Source: Planctomycetes bacterium MalM25 (lineage in GTDB: Bacteria > Planctomycetota > Planctomycetia > Pirellulales > Lacipirellulaceae). Taken from it: DNA of 64,000 nucleotides. Position 1 is the stretch's first letter. Each line of letters opens with the position of its first letter. The notes beneath the pieces were generated by a model. It was not told where the DNA came from and did not search any database. It saw nothing but the letters and a program-made list of their open reading frames with translations. Shown piece after piece: positions 25,479 through 33,708 of this stretch. The stretch is from the NCBI GenBank assembly GCA_007745835.1, contig CP036424.1:310001-374000 (forward strand), written 5' to 3'. Position numbers and translations under genes: made by a program.

Positions 25479-27020
25479 TCAGCTAGCTCGGCGGGCGTTC
25501 AGGCCCGCGACGCCCAGCAGCAGCCCGGCCAGCAGGGCCGAGGCGGGCTCGGGCACCGTCGTGGCGGGCCCGACCGGCGCCGTGGGGCCGGTGGTCGTAA
25601 TGAGCAAGGCCTCGCTGCCGTAGTTGAGGGCCCACTTCTCGTAGTCGAGCAGGTCGATCTTGCCGTTGTCGTCCAGGTCGGCGCCGGTGCCGGGCGGGAC
25701 GATGTCGCCCTCGGTATCTCGCCAGATCGTGTAGTCGATCATGTCGACTCTGCCGTTCTGGTCGATGTCGAAGTCGCTGTAGATGGTCTCGACCGACTCG
25801 TAGGCGAAGTTGTAGACGAAGAGCTCGTAGTTGCCGGTGTCGGTGGCGTTCCCGTTGATGTCCGATTCGGCGTCGACACGGATGTAGTACTTGCCCGTAT
25901 CCGGCAGATAGAGATCGAACAGGATCGAATCGCCCGACTCGAGCGCGTCGTTGTTCAGGGCGTCGGTCCCGTAGTAATCGACGAGCTGGCCGTTCTCGTC
26001 GAAGAGCATGACGCGCGAGTCGATCGTGTTGTCGTAAGTTTCCGAGATCGAGTCGGAGATCACCTCGATGTTGATCAGCTCGCCCGCTGTGCCATCGAAG
26101 CTGTAGTAGTCCTTCTGAAGGACCGACGAGATCTCGCCCGTGACGGCGACCGCATCAACGAAGAAGGTGTTCTCGATGAATCTTCCCGGGGGGTCTTCGA
26201 TGGTGTCGGGGACCGAGAGGCTCTGCAGGGTGATCGGCTGAGCGGTCGCGAAGGATTGCTTCAGGCCGGCGGTTTCGGAGACCAGCAGGCCGGGGTTGGT
26301 CACGCTCTGTTCGTTGAACGCGAGCTTGGTGGCCGAGCGCGCCCCGAAGTACCGGTTGGCCGTGCGGGCGTTCGGGTCCTGGATGACCTCGGTCATATCC
26401 ACGCCGAAGACCGCGCTGGTTTCCATCAGGTGATTCGGCGTCTCGGTCGCGTTGTACGAGCCCGGGTAGGGAGGATTGGGGAAGGGCTGCGGCAGCAGGA
26501 ACTCACCGATCACCAAGTTGTTCACGATCTTCTCGGCAAGGAAACCGGGGTCCGGAGAGAAGCCCTCCCCGATGGGACCCAAGCTGTCGCGGTGGGTGAG
26601 CCCCACCAGCTGGCCGAGTTTGCGCGAGCCGATGTTGGCGCTCATCGTGATGAAATCCCCAGGCGGGAACTCATCCGGGTCGATGTTGATCCGGGCGTTG
26701 TCGGACGGGTTCTGGTTGCGGAAGTCGATCGCTTCGGCGACGCCGAAGGCGGGGCCGTCGTTGAAGAAGAGCGTGCTGTACTCTCCCGCGGTCGGCTCGG
26801 TCCGTGTGAAGTTGAAATCGAAGGCGCTGAAGTCGGCTTCCATCCTGGTCTGGATGGAGTCCATCTCGAACTGTGAGTAGAGGTAGTCGTCGCCGCCGGT
26901 GCGATCGAAGTTGAGGTACACCACCTGCGTCGCCAGGACGGCGTGCGCCGGCAGCAGCGCGGCGAGCAAGAGGACGGACGCGCAAAGGGTGCGACGCAGC
27001 CGCAGGGTGCGTGAGAGCAT
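25479..27020 (-). CDS. PEP-CTERM protein: inactive metzincin-like, PPC and dockerin-like domains
   Basis: This 513-residue exported protein (signal peptide to about Ala30) has several modules. Residues 30-250 resemble a planctomycete secreted metzincin, including FGVAEAIDFRN, FITMSANIG, a Met-turn-like NHLMETSAVFG (196-206) and FGARSATKLAFNEQS. The zinc site expected as HExxHxxGxxH reads RKLGQLVGLTH (133-143), with three of the four key residues lost. Residues ~290-405 look like a pre-peptidase C-terminal (PPC) domain. Two dockerin-type calcium loops follow (DIDQNGRVDMIDYTIW and DLDDNGKIDLLDYEKW). The end is VPEPASALLAGLLLGVAGL, a PEP-CTERM anchor. Confidence 0.85.
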   Translation of the reverse strand: MLSRTLRLRRTLCASVLLLAALLPAHAVLATQVVYLNFDRTGGDDYLYSQFEMDSIQTRMEADFSAFDFNFTRTEPTAGEYSTLFFNDGPAFGVAEAIDFRNQNPSDNARINIDPDEFPPGDFITMSANIGSRKLGQLVGLTHRDSLGPIGEGFSPDPGFLAEKIVNNLVIGEFLLPQPFPNPPYPGSYNATETPNHLMETSAVFGVDMTEVIQDPNARTANRYFGARSATKLAFNEQSVTNPGLLVSETAGLKQSFATAQPITLQSLSVPDTIEDPPGRFIENTFFVDAVAVTGEISSVLQKDYYSFDGTAGELINIEVISDSISETYDNTIDSRVMLFDENGQLVDYYGTDALNNDALESGDSILFDLYLPDTGKYYIRVDAESDINGNATDTGNYELFVYNFAYESVETIYSDFDIDQNGRVDMIDYTIWRDTEGDIVPPGTGADLDDNGKIDLLDYEKWALNYGSEALLITTTGPTAPVGPATTVPEPASALLAGLLLGVAGLNARRAS

Positions 27021-27322
27021 GGCGCAGGGAGGGCGTGAATCGGGCGGGCGGATTGCCTAGGGAGACGGCCGGAAACGGTCCCCGGGCCGGCAGAAAACCA
27101 ATATCGAGACTAGGCAGCCGTTTCGGCGCAGTCAACTAAATCGATTCGGGCCCCCGGCAGACCGTTATTCCCCGCGGTCAAAGGACTTGCCGTTTTGCGG
27201 GTCGCCGAGAGAGCCCCCTCCCAGCCGAGAACGCACCGGCCCCGGCTGACGTAGAATAGGAGTGGCGGTTAGGGACCGATTCGGCCTCTCGACCACCTTT
27301 CTCAAGCCCCCAGGAGGCGGCC
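27021..27322. other. Divergent intergenic region
   Basis: This 302-bp gap lies between the PEP-CTERM/dockerin gene (minus) and the acyl-CoA dehydrogenase (plus). A TAGAAT -10-like element is at 27252-27257 with no clear -35. A strong ribosome-binding site AGGAGG is at 27312-27317. Nothing else is seen. Confidence 0.4.
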
Positions 27323-29284
27323 ATGGCGACCCCCGTCGAGACCCCCCGGCCAGACGATCCGGCGACCGCGAAGCCCCCGGGCCCCGCGGAGGAGGCCTCC
27401 TTCGCCGAAACCGCCCTCAAACTGGGCGGTAAGAGCGACGACGAGGCCCGCCGCACCGGCGCGATCGACAAGGCGGACGACCAGGTCGAAGACCTCTTCG
27501 CCCCGCAGTACCAGACGGTCAACAGTCCCGCGCACCGGGCCGTGTGGGAACGCCGGGTCCCGGCGGACGAGTTCCTGAGCCACCCGCCCAAGCCCTCGCC
27601 CGAGATGCAGCTGGTCATGGAGGCGTCGCTCGACGTCGTCCGCCGGCACAAGCGGGCCGGCACGCTGCACAACGAGGAGGGCCGCCTCCGCGAGGAGGTG
27701 CTCGCCGAGCTGGGCGAGGCCGGCTACTGGGGCATGCTGGTCGATGCCGACCACGGCGGTTCCGGCGCGCGGTTCTCAACCATGGCGGCGTTCCTCACGC
27801 AGATGGCGACGCTCGACGGTACGATCGCCGGCCTGGCGTCGATCCACGGCTGCATCGGCGCGGTCGATCCGGTCAAGACCTTCGGCTCCGCCGAGCAGCA
27901 GGCGCAGTGGCTGCCGAAGCTCGCCAGCGGCGAGCGGCTCAGCGCCTTCGCGCTCACCGAGCCCGGCGCGGGCAGCGACCTGACCGCCCTGAAGACCACC
28001 GCCGTGCTGGACGGGGATCACTACGTGGTCACCGGCGAGAAGCTGTTCATCTCGAACGTGCGGCCGGGGCGGACGATCGGCCTCGTCTGCCTGGTCGACG
28101 ACAAGCCGGCGGTGCTGATTGTCGATCTGCCCGACGAAGAGAACGAGCGGTTCCAACTCAAGAAGTACGAGATCTACGCCCTGCGGCATCTCTACAACCG
28201 CGGCATCGTGTTCAACGGTCTGCGAGTGCCCAGGGGGAACCTCCTCACGCCCCCCAAGGGGGACGGCCTCACGATCGCCTACCACGGCTTGAACCTGGGG
28301 CGGGTGTCGCTCTGCGCGAACGCCGCCGGCACAATGCGGCAGATGCTCGCCGGCATGCTGCCCTGGGCCGACTACCGCGTCACCTACAGCGAGCCGATCG
28401 GCCGCCGCGAGCTGGTGCAGCGCCGCGTCGGCGAGATGGCGTCGCTCATCGTCGGGTGCGACGCGTTGGTCGCCTGGTGCAGCGACCTGCTCGACCGCGG
28501 CTACCGGGGCGAGATGGAGTGCATCATCGCCAAGATCTTCGGCTCCGAGGCGCAGAAGCACGCCGCCATCGAGCTGTTTATGAAGACGCACGGCGGCCGC
28601 TCGTTCCTGGGCGGGCACCCGTTCGGCGACAACGTGCATGACTACCTCGCCCCCTGCATCTACGAGGGCGAGGGCGAGATGCTCGGCATGGCGTTCTTCA
28701 AGTCGCTCGTTAAGGATCACGGCAAGCGCTACTTCGAGCCGGTCGGCAAGGCGATGGCCGCCGCGGGCATCAAGAAGCCCAACCCGCTGAACCCCCGCCA
28801 CGCGATGGCGCTCGCCGGCGTGGCGGGGCCGTACGTCCGTTGGCGCGCGGCGCGGCAGCTCGCGGGCGTCGGCAAGGCGGACCTGCCGCAGCTCCCCGGG
28901 CCGCTCCAGTACCACGCCGAATACGCCTGCCGGAAGCTGCCCGAGATGGCGCTCGAGATCGACTCGGCGATGCAGAAGTTCCAGCTCAAGCTGGCCGACC
29001 GCCAGTGCCGCATGGCCGAGCTGAGCAGTCGGGCGCAGGACCTGATCACGATGCTCGTCACGGCCCTCTACGCCGGCCGCACCGAGGACCCGATCGTCCG
29101 CGAAGCGGGCGACCTCATGTGCCAGCAGCTCCGGCGTAAGCTCAACGGCAAACGCCCTCGCGACCGCTACTTCAAGCAGGTCACCGCGCTCGGCCAACGG
29201 ATCGCCGCCGGCGAAGCCGACGCGCCCGAGTCGCTCGGCCTCGGCGCGATCGAGCCGCACGCCATCCTGGAGCGCTACGAGTAG
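27323..29284 (+). CDS. Acyl-CoA dehydrogenase
   Basis: This 653-residue flavoenzyme should catalyse alpha,beta-dehydrogenation of an acyl-CoA. The ACAD signature is clear in SAFALTEPGAGSDLTALKTT (near residue 211), followed by VTGEKLFISN. The C-terminal flavin/active-site region reads FLGGHPFGDNVHDYLAPCIYEGEGEM near 440-460, where the catalytic Glu is probable. An extra ~80-residue N-terminal stretch and a ~150-residue C-terminal helical domain make it longer than short-chain enzymes, as in FadE-like proteins. AGGAGG lies 5 bp before the ATG. Its stop is 1 bp from the convergent protease gene's stop. Confidence 0.9.
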   Translation: MATPVETPRPDDPATAKPPGPAEEASFAETALKLGGKSDDEARRTGAIDKADDQVEDLFAPQYQTVNSPAHRAVWERRVPADEFLSHPPKPSPEMQLVMEASLDVVRRHKRAGTLHNEEGRLREEVLAELGEAGYWGMLVDADHGGSGARFSTMAAFLTQMATLDGTIAGLASIHGCIGAVDPVKTFGSAEQQAQWLPKLASGERLSAFALTEPGAGSDLTALKTTAVLDGDHYVVTGEKLFISNVRPGRTIGLVCLVDDKPAVLIVDLPDEENERFQLKKYEIYALRHLYNRGIVFNGLRVPRGNLLTPPKGDGLTIAYHGLNLGRVSLCANAAGTMRQMLAGMLPWADYRVTYSEPIGRRELVQRRVGEMASLIVGCDALVAWCSDLLDRGYRGEMECIIAKIFGSEAQKHAAIELFMKTHGGRSFLGGHPFGDNVHDYLAPCIYEGEGEMLGMAFFKSLVKDHGKRYFEPVGKAMAAAGIKKPNPLNPRHAMALAGVAGPYVRWRAARQLAGVGKADLPQLPGPLQYHAEYACRKLPEMALEIDSAMQKFQLKLADRQCRMAELSSRAQDLITMLVTALYAGRTEDPIVREAGDLMCQQLRRKLNGKRPRDRYFKQVTALGQRIAAGEADAPESLGLGAIEPHAILERYE

Positions 29285-29285
29285 C

Positions 29286-30443
29286 TCAACGAGAGGGCGG
29301 GAGGGTGATCGATACCTCGCTACCCAGGCGCCGGATGACCAGTCTGCGCGGACGGTCCGCCTGACCCAGCTGCTCACGAACGCGACCAAGAGGCCAATCG
29401 ATAACATTCTCGCCATCAAGGCGGACAAGCTCATCCCCCACACTGAGCCCCGTGCTAGAGACCTCGCTGTACCGGGCCACGTGGGCGATCTCGATGCGGC
29501 CGTCGTTTCGCCAGGTTCCTATCGAGCCGTCGTGAACTGGCCAAGGTTCACGGAACCGCTTGTTCGGCGCCAAGAAGATGCGTGTCTCTGCGAGATCGAA
29601 AGTCACCAAATACCTCCGCAAGAACTCGAGTCCGATTCGATTCTCACTCCCTTCCAGTACGGGAAGTTCTTGCATCCTGTGATTGGCGACTCCGAGAACT
29701 AAGCCATGTGCGGTTCGACGTGTGTTCTTGCCGTGGATCGATTGGACAGCGGTCTGGGACACGAGTTCGATCTTCTTGCTCTCAACAAGCGACTGAAACA
29801 ATTCCCGATCCAAGGTCACAGCACTGTTGGAACCCGTGTCGACTTTGAATGAGATCGGATCGGAATCGGCGACGGCGACTCGAATCTGTGGGCAGGCGCC
29901 GGGGCTGTACGTTACTTCGAGTTCGACGCCCCAATCGGCTCTAGGCTTCGTTCCAACCGGCAAGGCTCGCCATTCATTCGTGTCAAAGTCAAGCTGTACA
30001 ACATTGCTGACGAAGAAGGGCATCCCGAGAACACCTTCGACAGGGCGATCTAGCACTTTGCGAAGTGTGTCGAAGTCAACGAGTAACGCCCCACCCAGCT
30101 TCTTGGGCAGGGCAGCGCCCGGCACGATTAGACGCGGGCACCTAACAATCGGCAGCTTCTTGCGCCGCCCGCTCGCTCCCCCGACGGGCATTTCAGAACG
30201 TTCTAAACTAGCAACGACGGGGAGGTCCTTGCCCAGCGCTATGAGCGAGCACCCCGTATCCAGCAGGAACAGAAGCCGTTCGTTATCGATCTCTATCGGT
30301 AGATAGAGCGCTTCGTCGTACGGAGCCAAAGGGAAACGGGCGGGAACGATTGCAGCTGGCGCTGATTGCTCCACGGCGAGGCTGCGGGCAGCCAGACTGA
30401 ATGAGAGCATGATTAGACAAGCGCTCTTTGAAAGCCGTATCAT
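29286..30443 (-). CDS. Secreted retropepsin-like aspartic protease with PDZ domain
   Basis: The ATG at 30443 was chosen because GGTGGAG lies 9 bp upstream; ATGs at 30452 and 30476 are alternatives. A signal peptide covers about 23 residues. Two aspartyl-protease half-sites are seen: LLDTGCSLIALG (Asp62) and KVDTGSNSAVTL (Asp202), so one chain may form a pseudo-dimer as in pepsin-like or retropepsin duplications. The C-terminal ~80 residues (near STGLSVGDELVRLDGENV) are PDZ-like and would bind peptide ends. Base composition is more AT-rich than neighbours. Substrate unknown. Confidence 0.82.
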   Translation of the reverse strand: MIRLSKSACLIMLSFSLAARSLAVEQSAPAAIVPARFPLAPYDEALYLPIEIDNERLLFLLDTGCSLIALGKDLPVVASLERSEMPVGGASGRRKKLPIVRCPRLIVPGAALPKKLGGALLVDFDTLRKVLDRPVEGVLGMPFFVSNVVQLDFDTNEWRALPVGTKPRADWGVELEVTYSPGACPQIRVAVADSDPISFKVDTGSNSAVTLDRELFQSLVESKKIELVSQTAVQSIHGKNTRRTAHGLVLGVANHRMQELPVLEGSENRIGLEFLRRYLVTFDLAETRIFLAPNKRFREPWPVHDGSIGTWRNDGRIEIAHVARYSEVSSTGLSVGDELVRLDGENVIDWPLGRVREQLGQADRPRRLVIRRLGSEVSITLPPSR

Positions 30444-30545
30444 GGTTTTCATCTCCACCTTGCTGTAGCTTGCCACGCGTTGGTTTGTCAGGCCGACGCG
30501 TGGCGAAGTCTACCGCTCGCACTTGTCACTCAACTAGTTCAATCC

Positions 30546-31364
30546 ATGCTTGCACGTTCTTTGCTGCTCCTTCTGTTCGCCTCTGCGGTCTCTCATGCCG
30601 AGGAGCCGCTCGATGGGCGGATCACGCCCGCCGTGTTGGCGGCGTTCGAGAGGCAGGCGTTCGACGACGAGGGCTTCGAGCTCCCGTATCGGCTCCTGGC
30701 TCCCGCCGACGCCAGCGACACCGACCGCCGGCCACTGGTGCTCTTCCTCCACGGCTTCGGCGAGCGGGGCGAGGAGAACCAGCGGCAGCTGATCCACGGC
30801 GGCACGCTCTTCGCATCCGAAGCCTTCCGGCAGCGCTACGGGGCGTACGTCGTCGCGCCGCAGTGCACGTCACGTAATCACGAGGGGACCGATCGCCCCA
30901 TTGTTTGGCCAACGCTCACCGAATCGAAAGAGAAGTGGCGTTCCGCGGGTCTCGACGCGGAGATCTCCGGTCCGCTTCGCGCCGTGAAGCGGCTGGTCGA
31001 TCACCTGCTCGCCACCCAGCCGATCGATCCCGATCGCGTCTACGTGACCGGCCTCTCCATGGGGGGCTACGGCAGCTGGGAGCTCGCCGCACGCTACCCC
31101 GACGCCTGGGCCGCCGCGGCGCCGATCTGCGGCGGGGGGCTGCCCGAGTGGGGCGAGCGGCTGACGCGTCTGCCCGTGTGGGCGTTTCACGGCGATGCGG
31201 ACGGCGCCGTGCCGGTCGAACGTTCGCGCAACCTGATCGCCGCGATCAACGCCGCGGGCGGGCGGGCGATCTACACGGAGTACCCCGGGGTGGGGCACGA
31301 CTCGTGGACGCCAACGTTCGCGAGTCAGCAGGTCTGGGACTGGCTCTTCACGCAGCGCCGTTAA
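30546..31364 (+). CDS. Secreted esterase/peptidase of the alpha/beta-hydrolase fold
   Basis: The ATG at 30546 gives MLARSLLLLLFASAVSHA as signal peptide. The 272-residue product carries LVLFLHGFGERGEEN near residue 64 (oxyanion region), the nucleophile elbow VTGLSMGGYGSWELA near 172, an acid in AFHGDADGAVP and the base in GVGHDSW. The layout resembles bacterial phospholipase/carboxylesterase-like proteins in the dienelactone-hydrolase/poly(3-hydroxybutyrate)-depolymerase group. Its stop overlaps the stop of the convergent gene at a TTAA (31361-31364). Confidence 0.85.
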   Translation: MLARSLLLLLFASAVSHAEEPLDGRITPAVLAAFERQAFDDEGFELPYRLLAPADASDTDRRPLVLFLHGFGERGEENQRQLIHGGTLFASEAFRQRYGAYVVAPQCTSRNHEGTDRPIVWPTLTESKEKWRSAGLDAEISGPLRAVKRLVDHLLATQPIDPDRVYVTGLSMGGYGSWELAARYPDAWAAAAPICGGGLPEWGERLTRLPVWAFHGDADGAVPVERSRNLIAAINAAGGRAIYTEYPGVGHDSWTPTFASQQVWDWLFTQRR

Positions 31365-32500
31365 ACAGGCTCGGCGATGGGTTGCTTCCGATCGCGGAGC
31401 GAGCGGTACGTGTCCCCCACCCAGCGTTCGACCGTGCCTAGGGCATCGGCCGGGCGGGCGTGGAGCGTCGTGGCGGGGCGGTGGGTGGCGCCCCAGCTGA
31501 GCTTATAAGGCTCGTCGCCACGCAACAGGTCGAGGCGCGTCCGGCCGGTGCCCAGCGCGTGACGCGCCAGCGCCAAGAGCGACAGGTGGCCCGCATCCTG
31601 ATCGAGGGCCTTTGCCGCGATGCCGCCCTGGTAGGCGTAGACGGCGTTGGCGCCTTCGCCGGGCCGATCCTGCAGCGAGTACTCAATGGCGACCGGCTCG
31701 CCGTCGAGCTCCAGCACCGCGAGATACAAACGACGCTCTTCCAGAAGCCGCTTGCTGGCGAGTTGGTGGAAGCGGTTGAAGCGGGGCTCGTCGAACACGC
31801 CCTCCTCGCCCATGCCGACGCGGCGTTGGCGATGCAGGTCAACGAGCAGCGGCCAGGTCGCCTCGCGGTCCGCCTCGGTGTGGGCGACGCGGACGGTCGC
31901 CTCCCACGTGTCGAACTTCTCACGCGTCCACTTTCGCAGCCGCTTGCGGCGGTTCTTCGAGAGCGTGGCGAGGTAGGCGTCCCAGTCGGGCTCTTCGCCC
32001 GGGGCGGCGAGCTGAACGGGGAAGCTCCCCAGGTCGTCGATCCGCTGCGTGTCGATGCCCGCCTCGCCGAGCAGGCGTTCGAGGTGGTTCATCGCGCGGT
32101 CGTCGGCGTCGAGCGCCTCGAAACGGACCCGCCGCCACGCGTCGCCCGCGGTGTCGATCATCCAATCGGCCACCGCCCGGACGACCGCCGGCTCGTCCTC
32201 GGGCGTGCGGCAGAGGAGCGTGTGGTGATCGGTCGAAGCGCGGCCGTCGCCCAGCAGGTGGAGCGTCGGCCCGAAGACCGGGTGGCTGCGCAGGTAGAAG
32301 GGCGCCAGCCCGACAAGGCGGTCGTCCGCGTCACGCACGGCGAGGGCGGCCAGCTCGTAGGCCGAGTCCTCCTCGCCGAAGGCTTCCCACCAGCTGAGCA
32401 GCCACGAGGGGGACTGCATCGGCGTGGGGAGCGACAGCTCGCGCCACTCGGTTTCGAGGCGCCGGAGGGCGCCAAGCGTGGTGAGGGCTTCGAGGTTCAT
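31361..32500 (-). CDS. GNAT-fold (BioF2-like) acetyltransferase-type protein
   Basis: The ATG at 32500 (MNLEALTTLGALRRLETEW) was chosen over an upstream one with an atypical leader. The 379-residue product matches the BioF2-like/FemAB-type acyltransferase pattern (PF13480): SPSWLLSWWEAFG near residue 31, LVGLAPFYLR near 63, NRRKRLRKW near 181, then YLAVLELDGEPVAIEYSLQ near 248 and YAYQGGIAAKALDQDAGHLSL near 275. Members act in polysaccharide or cell-wall modification, but the acceptor here cannot be read from sequence. It is downstream of the JmjC-like gene on the same strand. Confidence 0.78.
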   Translation of the reverse strand: MNLEALTTLGALRRLETEWRELSLPTPMQSPSWLLSWWEAFGEEDSAYELAALAVRDADDRLVGLAPFYLRSHPVFGPTLHLLGDGRASTDHHTLLCRTPEDEPAVVRAVADWMIDTAGDAWRRVRFEALDADDRAMNHLERLLGEAGIDTQRIDDLGSFPVQLAAPGEEPDWDAYLATLSKNRRKRLRKWTREKFDTWEATVRVAHTEADREATWPLLVDLHRQRRVGMGEEGVFDEPRFNRFHQLASKRLLEERRLYLAVLELDGEPVAIEYSLQDRPGEGANAVYAYQGGIAAKALDQDAGHLSLLALARHALGTGRTRLDLLRGDEPYKLSWGATHRPATTLHARPADALGTVERWVGDTYRSLRDRKQPIAEPV

Positions 32501-32584
32501 GCAGATCGAAGGATTGAGCTGAGTGGCTGGCAACCCCGACCAGGCTTGGTCGGGGTTACAGCAGAATGGCTAGCGAGGGAGGCC

Positions 32585-33571
32585 TTACACGCCCGCCAGG
32601 TCTTCCGCTTCGTGCGCCGCGAGCACGGTCTCTTCGTGGACATCGACCAAGCGGAAGCCGTCCGGCGAATCGGGGTCGAGCACGAACGTGATCGGGTACG
32701 TCCACTGCTCCTTCTCCTTGCCGAACAGCTTGCCCACGTAGCGGTCGACCCGAGCGAGGAACTGCTTGAAGTGGGCGGCGAGGCTCTCGGCGTCGATGCT
32801 GCCGCAGGCGTAGCCCAGCCGCTGCCGCAGCACGTGGTTGCCCGTGTGGACGTTCAACCGCCGGCGGGCGAGCGGGTTCTTGTGCTCGGTCGAGAGCGAC
32901 ACGTTCAGCCCTTCCAGATTCTCGACCCGGTGCGGGGCGAGCTGCGGCCACGTGATGAGTTGACCCGGCTGGGCGTCGAAGATCAGTGCGTACTTGTCCC
33001 ACTCGGGGTCGTACGGCACGTCCTCGCTCCACTCGCCCGAGCAGACCTTCTCGAGCACCAGCGATGAGGCGAAACGCTTGTCGAAGTGCGGGTAGACCCA
33101 CGCCCGCTTCTTGCCGCGGATGTGCCACAGCATGTTGACCGGCATGTCGACGTGGTACGGCACCCACGCGCCGGGCGAGCTGATCAGCAGGTTGGCGGTG
33201 CGGTCTTGCGCCGTGAAGTGCGACGCGCCCTCTTCGAGCTCGTCGAACAGGTTGTTGATCACCTCGGCGTGGGCGGGCTGGCAGTCGAGCATCCGGCGGC
33301 AGTTGATCCAGAGGTGCCCCTCGCGGACCATCTGCACGAGCTCGTCTCCCGGCACGCCGCCCCGGTCGCCCTCGCGCCAGTCGAACTTATCCTTCGTCTT
33401 GCCCATCGTGTTGACCGAGAGGTGCTCGGCCGGATGGGAGTCGAAGATCGCGGCGAGCGCGTCGTCGGTGAACAGGCCGGTCTCGGCCAGCCGGTGGTTG
33501 GCGACCAGCACGCCCCGTTCGAGCGTTTCGAAGTCGTCTTTTTGCCAATCAGCGAGCAACGGTTGAGACAT
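32585..33571 (-). CDS. JmjC/cupin-like Fe(II)/2-oxoglutarate oxygenase
   Basis: This 328-residue protein has a JmjC-type double-stranded beta-helix. The facial triad is visible as His140-x-Asp142 in VPYHVDMPVN and His214 in LAPHRVEN. The residues after the triad, NMLWHIRGKKRAWVYP, match the strand following the first histidine in the family. It probably hydroxylates a protein or small molecule, substrate unknown. The GNAT-like gene follows 84 bp downstream on the same strand, which suggests one transcription unit. Confidence 0.78.
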   Translation of the reverse strand: MSQPLLADWQKDDFETLERGVLVANHRLAETGLFTDDALAAIFDSHPAEHLSVNTMGKTKDKFDWREGDRGGVPGDELVQMVREGHLWINCRRMLDCQPAHAEVINNLFDELEEGASHFTAQDRTANLLISSPGAWVPYHVDMPVNMLWHIRGKKRAWVYPHFDKRFASSLVLEKVCSGEWSEDVPYDPEWDKYALIFDAQPGQLITWPQLAPHRVENLEGLNVSLSTEHKNPLARRRLNVHTGNHVLRQRLGYACGSIDAESLAAHFKQFLARVDRYVGKLFGKEKEQWTYPITFVLDPDSPDGFRLVDVHEETVLAAHEAEDLAGV

Positions 33572-33708
33572 CGGGCGTTCCGGTTAGGAGGCGGAGGGGC
33601 GCGCAGACCTTTCCGGAAGGGTAGGTCACAGAACTCCCCGGCTCGGTTTCCCGAAGCGCAGAACAAACGGATGCAGAAGCGGCGCAATCGTTACGAGCCG
33701 ATACCGGC

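Noticed and set aside
27776-29443. Long antisense open frame over the acyl-CoA dehydrogenase gene
   Set aside because: Composition is that of a reverse-complement shadow; the plus-strand gene has all ACAD motifs and a strong ribosome-binding site.
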